64,000 nucleotides of DNA from JBQTIY01 sp052387675 (lineage in GTDB: Bacteria; Planctomycetota; B15-G4), in NCBI GenBank assembly GCA_052387675.1, contig JBQTIY010000010.1:1-64000 (forward strand), written 5' to 3'. Position 1 is the first letter of the stretch. Each line of letters begins with the position of its first letter. The position numbers and the translations under genes were made by a program. Of the stretch, positions 18,565 to 25,606 are shown piece after piece. The notes beneath the pieces are model-generated. The model made no database searches, was not told the origin of the DNA, and worked only from the letters and a program-made list of their open reading frames with translations.

Positions 18565-20205
18565 TCATCGCCGCACCATGACCGTGATGGGGGTGAGTAC
18601 GCCCCACGGCACGGCGCCGCGCCCTGCAGAGTCCGGGCCGCCGAGCACTTGCTCGGGGCGATAGCGCGCGAAGATTCGAGGCCGCCATACGGCCTCGGGC
18701 ACCATGCCGAAAAAGCCCTGCGGCAGGATGAGCGCGGCGAAATCGCCCGCGTCAATGCGACGCAGCAGGCGTTCGGAGGCGGCAGGCTCCACGGCCGCGA
18801 ACTCGTGCAGCAGCAGGGCGGGCGTTTCGATGGGCTGACCGGCGCGCAGCGCGAAGAGCGGGCTGTGCGCCACCCAGGCGGGGCCGGCGTCGGCGGTGGT
18901 GACGGCGGCGAGCCGCTGCTCGAGTTGCTGCGCCACGTCGAGGCGCGCGGCATGGTGCTCGAGATTCGTGGCGAGCTGGCGCACGTCGCGCTCCGTGCGC
19001 CAAAGCGTGAAGCTGAGCAAGAGCGCCGCCCCGACGGCCAGCAGCGCGAAAGGCAGACCTTGCCTGCTGCGCGCGGCCCACTCGTGTATGCCCTCCACGA
19101 AGAGGGGAATCAGCACGAGCGAGAGGCCCAGCAGATTGTTGGGAATCGCCGCCTGTTTCATGAGCACCACCGCTTGCGCCGGCAGCAGGAGGAGCAGAGC
19201 CGTGAGCCAAGGGTCGGCTAGCGCCTGCAGCCCTCTGCGCCTGACTCGGGCCAAGGTCAGCGGCAAGACGACGAGCAAGAAGGGCCCGAAGAACTCAGCG
19301 AAGTAGCCCAGGATCTGCGGCAGGGCTCCTAGATCGAAGGGATGGCGCGCGCCCAGCAGCGTGTACTTGCTGAGCTGTCCCGCGGTGAGCCACTCGCCCA
19401 GAAAGTGCAGCGCCGTGAGCAGCACGGCCACCGCGCAGCCAAAGCCGAGGGCCGCGCGCGGAGCCCGCACGAGCAGCGCGAGGCCCGCCGCGCCCACGAC
19501 AAGCACGGCCGTCTGCTTGGTGAGCACTGCGGCCACAGCGAGCCCGACCGCCAGAGCCATGCGCGCGCGGGGGAGAGCCCCTGAGTGTGGGTCGCCCGAT
19601 GCGTTCGGCCCCGTTACGCAGCGCAGCAGCAGCAGCGAAAAGGCCACGGCCCAGACCTCGGGATGCACCCAGAGCAGCGCCGAGAGGCTGGCGCTGCCGA
19701 GCAGGAAGACCAGGCCAGCTCCGAACCAGCCGGCCCGGCGGGCGGCCGCATCCGCAGGTGCACGCGCGCTCAGGGTCGCGGCCGCGGCCGTGCGCACGGC
19801 GGCCACGCGACGTTTGCACTCGCTGGCGACGACCCAAACGATGATCACGACGCCGGCCGCGTTGAGCGCCTGCGCTACCCAAAGCTGCGGCCCGAAGAGC
19901 GCCACGAGCGGCGCGAGCAGCAGCGTGAGCCCGGGCGTGTAGAGATAGGCCGTCGCCGGCCCTGTGGCCGGATCCACGTACACGGGCAGACCCTGCGCGA
20001 TCTGCCAAGCGTTCAGCAAGATATGGTCGGCCGACCAGCCGAAGACGCCGTACGGAAAGTTCAGGTAGCGCAGCCAGCAGGCGGCGTAGACGAGCGCCAC
20101 CGTGGCGAGCGCCGCGCCGAGGAGCCAGCGCCACGCCGTCCAGGCCCAGTGCCGCGCCGCCCCCCCTTCGCTGTCGGCACCTGCCGGGCCGCCGTCGGCG
20201 TTCAC
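18565..20205 (-). CDS. GT-C type multi-pass membrane protein (glycosyltransferase-like)
   Basis: A 546-residue protein with about ten to twelve hydrophobic segments. The early loop VFGWSADHILLNAWQIAQGL, followed by YLYTPGLTLLLAPLVALFG, resembles GT39/GT87-like polyprenyl-phosphate-sugar-dependent mannosyl- or arabinosyltransferases. The C-terminal 130 residues are soluble (HSPLFALRAGQPIETPALLL). The GTG start at 20205 overlaps the TGA of the acyl-CoA synthetase (GTGA), which gives coupling. The family transfers sugars from lipid carriers on the periplasmic side; the acceptor is unknown. Confidence 0.75.
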   Translation of the reverse strand: MNADGGPAGADSEGGAARHWAWTAWRWLLGAALATVALVYAACWLRYLNFPYGVFGWSADHILLNAWQIAQGLPVYVDPATGPATAYLYTPGLTLLLAPLVALFGPQLWVAQALNAAGVVIIVWVVASECKRRVAAVRTAAAATLSARAPADAAARRAGWFGAGLVFLLGSASLSALLWVHPEVWAVAFSLLLLRCVTGPNASGDPHSGALPRARMALAVGLAVAAVLTKQTAVLVVGAAGLALLVRAPRAALGFGCAVAVLLTALHFLGEWLTAGQLSKYTLLGARHPFDLGALPQILGYFAEFFGPFLLVVLPLTLARVRRRGLQALADPWLTALLLLLPAQAVVLMKQAAIPNNLLGLSLVLIPLFVEGIHEWAARSRQGLPFALLAVGAALLLSFTLWRTERDVRQLATNLEHHAARLDVAQQLEQRLAAVTTADAGPAWVAHSPLFALRAGQPIETPALLLHEFAAVEPAASERLLRRIDAGDFAALILPQGFFGMVPEAVWRPRIFARYRPEQVLGGPDSAGRGAVPWGVLTPITVMVRR

Positions 20206-21863
20206 GCCGAGTGGCGCTCGATGGGGGCGAAGCGCGTGCGCAACTTGAACTTCTGCACCTTGCCGCTGCCGGTGAGCGGCAGCTTCTCCACGGCCAGCCA
20301 AGCCTCGGGGATCTTGAAGCTGGCCAGCTTGCCGCGCAGAAAGGCGCGAAAGCCGGCGGCGTCGAGGCTCACGCCGGGCCGCAGCACAAGCGCCGCGGCG
20401 ACGGCCTCGCCGAAGCGCTCGTCGGGAATGCCGACGACGGCCGCATCGAGCACGGCTTCGTGCCCGCGGAGCGCATTCTCGATCTCGGCCGGCGCGATGT
20501 TCTCGCCGCCGCGGATAATGATGTCCTTGAGGCGGCCCGTGACGCGCAGCACGCCGTCCGGCGTCCGCGTGCAGAGGTCGCCGGTGCGCAGCCAGCCATC
20601 CACGATGGCGGCGGCCGTGGCGCGCGGCTCGTCGTGGTAGCCGAGCATGACGTTCTCGCCGCGCACCCAGAGTTCACCGGCCTGGCCGTCCGGCAATTCG
20701 CGAAAGGAGGCGGGGTCCATGATGCGGGTCTCGACTTCGGGCAGCGGCCGGCCGATGGTGCGCAGGCGCTCATCGAGCGGGCCATCGGGCGGCGTGCCGG
20801 CCACGCCGGGTGATGCCTCCGTCAAGCCGTAGGTCACGGCAATGCCTGGGCAGGGCAGCCGCTCCGCGATGGCTTCCATGAGCGGCTCGGGACAGGGCGC
20901 GCCGGCGACGAGCCCGGCGCGCAGCGTGCGCAGCGAACGGCGCGGCAGCTCCTCGTGCGCCAGCAGCGCGCTGAACATCGTCGGCACGCCGTGTACGAGC
21001 GTGCAGCGCTCCTCCTCGATGAGGCGCAGTGCGGCGCCCGGCTCGAAGCCCGGCAGACAGACCAGCGTGGCGCCGTGCGTGGCCGCGCCGAGCACGCAGA
21101 CCACGCAGCCGAAGCAGTGGAAGAGCGGCACGATCATGGCGAGGCGATCGGCGGGCGTGGTGCGGAGCAGAGCGCCCAGTGCGCGCCCGCTGCCCAGCAC
21201 GTTGCGATGGCTGAGCATCACGCCCTTGGGCAGTCCCGTCGTGCCCGACGTGTACTGAATGTTCACCAGATCGCCGGGCGCGACTTCAGCCTCGCGCGCG
21301 GCGAGCGCGGCCGGCTCGATGCCGCGGCCGCGCGCCACCAGGCTCTCGGGATCGAGCAGCGCGCCGCGCCCGCCGCCGGGCGCCACGCCGAGCGGCGGCT
21401 CTTCGTCGGGCAGCGCCGGCAGCCAGAGCCTCACTCGCAGCCGCGCGAGCGCCGGGTCGCCGGCTTCCAGCAGTTCGTCGAGCGAACGCGAGGCCTCGTT
21501 GCTGCCGGTGCGCGCGCTGTGCAGCACGGCCACGGCCTGGCTCTGCTTCAGTACATAGGCCACTTCGTCACGGCTCAGGCCGCTGTTCACGGTGACGAGC
21601 ACGGCGCCGATGCGGGCCAGCGCGTATTCCAGCGGCACCCAGTCGGGCACGTTGGCTGCCCAGATCGCAGCGCGCTCGCCGCGCTCCAGGCCCAGGGCGA
21701 GCAGCCCGCGAGCGAGATCATCCACGCGCGCGTCGAGTTGCGCCCAGGTGAGGCGCAGCGCTCGGCCGCCGTGTGCGAAGGCGGGGACGACCAGCGCCTC
21801 GGCGTCGGGCCGCAGCCGAGCCTGCTCGCGGAGCAGGGCCGACAGCGTTTCAGCCACACTCAC
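20202..21863 (-). CDS. AMP-forming acyl-CoA synthetase / AMP-dependent ligase
   Basis: A 553-residue ANL-superfamily enzyme. It has the P-loop-like YTSGTTGLPKGVMLSHRNV, the A5 motif YGLTEASP, WLRTGDLCTRTPDGVLRVTG, the hinge GRLKDIIIRGGENIAPAEIE and the A10 lysine motif LPLTGSGKVQKFKL. The family activates a carboxylic acid as acyl-AMP and usually passes it to CoA; the general layout suits fatty or aromatic acids. Start ATG at 21863 gives the standard N-terminus. It precedes and is coupled to the GT-C gene, which may mean a shared role in lipid-linked chemistry, though that is inference. Confidence 0.88.
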   Translation of the reverse strand: MSVAETLSALLREQARLRPDAEALVVPAFAHGGRALRLTWAQLDARVDDLARGLLALGLERGERAAIWAANVPDWVPLEYALARIGAVLVTVNSGLSRDEVAYVLKQSQAVAVLHSARTGSNEASRSLDELLEAGDPALARLRVRLWLPALPDEEPPLGVAPGGGRGALLDPESLVARGRGIEPAALAAREAEVAPGDLVNIQYTSGTTGLPKGVMLSHRNVLGSGRALGALLRTTPADRLAMIVPLFHCFGCVVCVLGAATHGATLVCLPGFEPGAALRLIEEERCTLVHGVPTMFSALLAHEELPRRSLRTLRAGLVAGAPCPEPLMEAIAERLPCPGIAVTYGLTEASPGVAGTPPDGPLDERLRTIGRPLPEVETRIMDPASFRELPDGQAGELWVRGENVMLGYHDEPRATAAAIVDGWLRTGDLCTRTPDGVLRVTGRLKDIIIRGGENIAPAEIENALRGHEAVLDAAVVGIPDERFGEAVAAALVLRPGVSLDAAGFRAFLRGKLASFKIPEAWLAVEKLPLTGSGKVQKFKLRTRFAPIERHSA

Positions 21864-21865
21864 GC

Positions 21866-22423
21866 TCAGCGGAGGAGCTCGATGATTCCGCAGGCGACGC
21901 GCCCGCCCGCGTCGCCGCTGGGCTGGCTATGCAAGTCGTCCGCCTTAGCGTGGACGATGACCGCGCGACCGACGATCGACGCCGGTCCCGAGAGCGCGAT
22001 GAGGTGGTCGACGAAGCTCGTCTCGACGCGGCCTTGCGCGTCCGCAGTCAGATTGCCGAGATCACCCACGTGGCGCTGGGTGTGGAGGCGTCCGCCGTGC
22101 GGTGCTGTGGCCGGCTCAAAGTGCGCGCCGGCCGACGAGGCGTCGGGCGCCGAGCAGTCGCCCTTTTCGTGCACGTGAAAGCCGTGCTCGCCCGGCGTCA
22201 GCCCCGTGAGGGAAACGTAAACCCGCACGCCGTGGTCTTCGGGCGTGAAGCTCACCCGGCCCTTGACCTGGTGGCCCTGAGTCGGCGAGAGCTGCGCCAC
22301 GGCCTGAGTCGAAGCAACCGGGTGAGTCGGGTGGTGCCCTTGGTCGCGGGAACCGCTGCAAGAGACCGTGAGCAGCAAGCCGCCGAGCGCAGCCGCCGCG
22401 GGCAGGGTGAGTGAACGCTTCAT
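21866..22423 (-). CDS. sodC: Cu/Zn superoxide dismutase lipoprotein
   Basis: A 185-residue protein with a signal sequence ending TVSCSGS (lipobox-like Cys 22). The SodC metal ligands are visible in HGFHVHEKGDC, GAHFEP, the zinc loop with RLHTQRHVGDLGN, and VIVHAKADD; the conserved Arg/Gly ending GGRVACGIIEL is present. It converts superoxide to peroxide and oxygen in the periplasm. The stop lies 2 nt before the start region of the acyl-CoA synthetase gene on the same strand, so the three minus-strand genes could form one operon with sodC first. Confidence 0.9.
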   Translation of the reverse strand: MKRSLTLPAAAALGGLLLTVSCSGSRDQGHHPTHPVASTQAVAQLSPTQGHQVKGRVSFTPEDHGVRVYVSLTGLTPGEHGFHVHEKGDCSAPDASSAGAHFEPATAPHGGRLHTQRHVGDLGNLTADAQGRVETSFVDHLIALSGPASIVGRAVIVHAKADDLHSQPSGDAGGRVACGIIELLR

Positions 22424-22553
22424 ACCGAACCTCCGCAGGAACTTCGAGCGCGGGAGCTCCGAGCGCAGGGGCTCCGCGAGTCGAGGCGGATTAGCCTAGC
22501 ATTCACGTCAGCTCCGTCGGGACGAGCGCTGCAACCGTTCCTCGTTGCGGGAC

Positions 22554-22559
22554 TATGAT
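22554..22559 (+). promoter_or_regulatory. Candidate -10 element before the radical SAM gene
   Basis: TATGAT lies 7 nt upstream of the ATG at 22567. If it is the -10 box, the transcript would be nearly leaderless. The ATG inside it (22555) would then not be the start. No -35 box is seen. Confidence 0.35.
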
Positions 22560-22566
22560 CCTCAGT

Positions 22567-24201
22567 ATGCGCGTCTTGCTTGTTCGTCCGCCGTCCGTGT
22601 TGGGCCGCATGGCGCGCCAGAACTTGCAGCACCCCACCAACTTGCTGGGCCTCGCCGCCGAGTGCCGGGCGCGCGGGCATGCGGCCAGCGTGCTGGATCT
22701 GGAAGTCGTGCCGGGCGGGCTGGCCAGCTTCGAGCGAGTGCTGCACGAGCAGCGTCCGGACGTCGTGGGCTTCAGCGTGGTCACGCCGCATGTGCCGGGC
22801 TGCCGTGATCTGGCCCGGCTGGCGCGCCTCACGCTGCCGGAAGTCTTCCTCATCGCCGGCGGGCCGCATGCCACCGCGCTGCCAAGCGACCTGCTTTCCG
22901 AAATCTCCGCACTCGATGCCATCTGCGTCGGCGAGGGCGACCTCAGCTTGCCCGAAGTCTGCGACGCACTGGAGCGGGCTGGCTTCTGCGAGGACGCCTC
23001 CGCGCGTCGCGCGCCCCGCGTCGGCGATGGCGCCGGCGCGAGTGTCGGCGTCCGTGCCAGCGCCGGCCCGCGCGACACCTCCGAGCGCGAGTCGGTGCTC
23101 ACCGGCATTCCCGGCCTGTGCCTGCGTGAACACGGCGGCACGGGCGCGCGCGAGCCCTTGGCCGACCTCGACACGCTCGCACCGCTCGACCGCACGCTGC
23201 TCGACTGGGGCGCCTACGAGCGCCTCGCCGGACACAAGGGCGTGGCCAGCCCGGGCGTGATTCGTAGTGGCCTGCGCGCCACACAAGTGCATCTCTCGCG
23301 CGGCTGCTACGCGCACTGCGTCTTCTGCTCCACCAACGCGGTGTGGGGCGAGCGTGCGCGGCCCGGCATCCGCCGGCGCTCAGTGGCCGCGGTGCTGGAA
23401 GAAATCGATCGACTCGGCACCGACTTCGGCGTGAACCACCTCAACTTCGAGGACGACATCTTTCCGCCCACGCTGCACTATCTCGAGGAACTGTGCGCCG
23501 GGCTCATCGCGCGGCGCGAGGCCCGCCTGCCGGCCGGCCGGGGGAGTGCCGCAGGCCCGGGGCGCGGCTTCACTTGGAGCTGCAACGCGCGCGTCGACGG
23601 CCTGCGCCGCGAGCACTTCGAGCTCATGGCGCGCGCCGGCTGCGTGAAGATCGACTTTGGCGTGGAGAGCGGCAGCGAGCGCATCCTGGAGCTGAACCGC
23701 AAGCTCGTGCGCCGCGATCAAGTCGTGCAGGTCTTCGCCGAGGCGCGGCGCGCGGGCATCCTGCGCACGGCCTACCTCATGCTCGGCAGCCACATCGACG
23801 AGACGCCGGAGGAAGTCGCACTCACCGAGCGGCTGGCGCGCGAGATCGAGCCCGACTACATCACCTTCACGGTGGCCTGTCCCTATCCGGGCACCGAACT
23901 CTGGACGCAGTGCCGCGAGCGCGGCTACCTCGAGCTCTTGCCCTCGGGCCGGCCCGACTGGAAGCGCTACGGCTACTACCCCGGACTGCCGCCCTGGCGC
24001 TTCACGCACTTCTCGCCGGCCGAAATGCTGGCCACGCAGCAGCGCGTGCTGCGCAGCTTCTACCTGCGGCCGCGATTCATGCTGCGCATGCTCAGCCGTG
24101 TGCGCAGCGTGGAACACTTCCGCGCGCTCGTCACGGCCGGCCTCGACGTGCGGAGCTTCCTGGCCCCTCAGCCGGGGAGCGCGGCCAGATCGAAGAGCTG
24201 A
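22567..24201 (+). CDS. Radical SAM protein with N-terminal B12-binding-like domain
   Basis: A 544-residue enzyme of the BchE/HpnJ type. The N-terminus (MRVLLVRPPSVLG, PDVVGFSVVTPHVPG, VFLIAGGPHATALP, AICVGEGDLSLPEV) matches the cobalamin-binding-like domain. The radical SAM cluster motif is RGCYAHCVFC (CxxxCxxC), followed by FEDDIFPPT and VKIDFGVESGSERILELNRK. Such enzymes methylate or rearrange lipids, hopanoids, tetrapyrroles or natural products; the substrate is unknown. A low-complexity insert lies at about residues 140-180. ATG at 22567 is preferred to 22555 (see the -10 element). The 3' end overlaps the DUF952 gene by 34 nt. Confidence 0.85.
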   Translation: MRVLLVRPPSVLGRMARQNLQHPTNLLGLAAECRARGHAASVLDLEVVPGGLASFERVLHEQRPDVVGFSVVTPHVPGCRDLARLARLTLPEVFLIAGGPHATALPSDLLSEISALDAICVGEGDLSLPEVCDALERAGFCEDASARRAPRVGDGAGASVGVRASAGPRDTSERESVLTGIPGLCLREHGGTGAREPLADLDTLAPLDRTLLDWGAYERLAGHKGVASPGVIRSGLRATQVHLSRGCYAHCVFCSTNAVWGERARPGIRRRSVAAVLEEIDRLGTDFGVNHLNFEDDIFPPTLHYLEELCAGLIARREARLPAGRGSAAGPGRGFTWSCNARVDGLRREHFELMARAGCVKIDFGVESGSERILELNRKLVRRDQVVQVFAEARRAGILRTAYLMLGSHIDETPEEVALTERLAREIEPDYITFTVACPYPGTELWTQCRERGYLELLPSGRPDWKRYGYYPGLPPWRFTHFSPAEMLATQQRVLRSFYLRPRFMLRMLSRVRSVEHFRALVTAGLDVRSFLAPQPGSAARSKS

Positions 24202-24503
24202 TTGCGGCCTCGGCGCACCGTGACGCGCGCCAGGATGTCGGCGGCCTCAATCTCGCCGTAGACGTGCGGAAACAGCGCGCCGTCGCGGCTGGGTTCAAGC
24301 ACGAGCCGCGCGCCGAGCCGCGCGGAATCGAGGCGCAACAGAACAACTTGGTCCACGCCGACGAAGTGCAGCGCGAGCGTGCCGGCAAGTTGCTCAGTGA
24401 ACGAGCAATGCACGAAACGCTCGCTGCCCGGCGCCGTGCCCGGCCGCGCGGGCGTGCCGTCGCGCGTGATGTGCCAGATGACCGAAGGCGAGGCGCTTGT
24501 CAT
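24168..24503 (-). CDS. DUF952 family protein
   Basis: A 111-residue cytosolic protein spanning the full DUF952 family: VIWHITRDG at the start, ERFVHCSFTEQLAGTLALHF in the middle, VVLLRLDSARLGARLVLEPS, and LFPHVYGEIEAADI near the end. The fold is known; a function is not established. Its ATG (complement of 24501-24503) overlaps the ATG of the divergent methyltransferase in the palindrome CATG, so the two genes share one start region. An alternative ATG at 24515 exists in the same arrangement. Confidence 0.8.
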   Translation of the reverse strand: MTSASPSVIWHITRDGTPARPGTAPGSERFVHCSFTEQLAGTLALHFVGVDQVVLLRLDSARLGARLVLEPSRDGALFPHVYGEIEAADILARVTVRRGRNQLFDLAALPG

Positions 24504-25323
24504 GCTGAAGAGCATGCCTGACGCACGCTCTCCTCGCGACTCAGTCCCGCAGCGCGACTCTGCTTCGCGCCCTGACTCGGTCGAACGCTTCAATGATCGC
24601 GTCGAGGACTACGCGCGCTGGCGCCCTGGTTACCCGCCCGCCCTGGTGGGCGAACTGCGCGGCCTCGCTCCGGGGGCCACGCTCGCGGACATCGGCTGCG
24701 GCACCGGCAAGCTGGCCGAGATCTTCTTGGACGCGGGCTATCGCGTCATCGGCGTCGAACCAAATGCCGCCATGCGGCAAGCCGCGCAGTCGGCGCTCGG
24801 ACGGCGCGCGGGCTTCTCACTTCACGAGGGTCGTGCCGAGGCCACCGGCCTGCCGTCCGCGTCGGTGGATACCGTCCTCGTCGGCCAGGCCTTTCATTGG
24901 TTCGAGCCGGTGGCCACGCGCGCCGAGTTCCGGCGCATCCTGCGGCGACCAGCCGGCCTTGTGGCGCTGATCTGGAACGACCGCGACGACGCGAACTGCC
25001 CGGTACTGGCCGAGTACGAGCGCCTGCTCCAGAAACTCGTGCCCGCTTACGCCGACGTCGAACGCCGCGGCCGCGGGGCCAGGCCGGTGGAAGAGTTCTT
25101 CGCGCCTGCGCCCGTGACGGAGTCGGAGATTCCGCATGCGCAGAGCCTCACCTGGGAAGGCGTGCGCGGCCGCGTGCTCTCGGCGAGTTACGTGCCGCGC
25201 TCAGGCCCAGCACACGAGGCGCTCTTCGCTGGTCTACGCGAGTGCTTCGAGCAGCAGGCCGTGAACGGCCTCGTCGAGTTGCGCTACATCACGCGGCTCT
25301 ACGCTGGCCGCCTGGCACGCTGA
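24502..25323 (+). CDS. Class I SAM-dependent methyltransferase (Methyltransf_11)
   Basis: A 273-residue protein: FNDRVEDYARWRPGYPPALV then ADIGCGTGKLAEIFLDAGYR (motif I), VIGVEPNAAM, DTVLVGQAFHWFEP and VALIWNDRDD. The sequence is characteristic of a common bacterial family of small-molecule methyltransferases with QAFHWF as signature. The substrate is unknown. Starts at 24502 or 24514 both lie in CATG palindromes shared with the divergent DUF952 gene. Translation stops 3 nt before the second copy of the dispersed palindromic repeat. Confidence 0.88.
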   Translation: MLKSMPDARSPRDSVPQRDSASRPDSVERFNDRVEDYARWRPGYPPALVGELRGLAPGATLADIGCGTGKLAEIFLDAGYRVIGVEPNAAMRQAAQSALGRRAGFSLHEGRAEATGLPSASVDTVLVGQAFHWFEPVATRAEFRRILRRPAGLVALIWNDRDDANCPVLAEYERLLQKLVPAYADVERRGRGARPVEEFFAPAPVTESEIPHAQSLTWEGVRGRVLSASYVPRSGPAHEALFAGLRECFEQQAVNGLVELRYITRLYAGRLAR

Positions 25324-25325
25324 GC

Positions 25326-25461
25326 GCTTAGTGCGCCCGCGGCGGGGGCTCGGCGGTGCCGCTCAGACACCTCGCCGACTCGGCCGATGCGGCCGAGAGG
25401 TCGGCTCGGAACTCGCGGCACACCGACCCCCGCCGCGTCGCACACCGCTGCACTGGTGAAA
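25326..25461 (+). repeat. Dispersed palindromic repeat, copy 2
   Basis: Identical to copy 1 over 25331-25447, then continues into GCTGCACTGGTGAAA (25447-25461). That boundary motif recurs as GCTGCCTTGGTGAAA beside copy 3 and as GCTGCATTGGTGAAA at about 31171. The copy starts directly after the methyltransferase stop codon, which itself sits in a CTGAGCGCTTAG near-palindrome. Arms and loop are as in copy 1. It could act as a transcript end for the methyltransferase gene or be a non-autonomous mobile element. Confidence 0.88.
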
Positions 25462-25574
25462 GGCAGTTGGCGGACGAGAGCTGCTATGCCAACGGCGACA
25501 GGGGTGTTGAGCTGCCAATATTGCCGCGGACCGGCTTCGGCTCAGCTAGCTGCCCTAACGAGTCAGGTCGAGAC

Positions 25575-25606
25575 GCTCAGGGCGTTGTCGAGCTCAGGGC
25601 GTTGTC
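25575..25606. repeat. 17-nt tandem duplication over a stop codon
   Basis: GCTCAGGGCGTTGTC occurs at 25575-25589 and again at 25592-25606, with period 17. The second unit holds the last codons and TGA of the minus-strand propeller gene; the first is an extra copy lying just downstream of the stop. The same period-17 arrangement occurs at 63191-63222. Confidence 0.85.
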
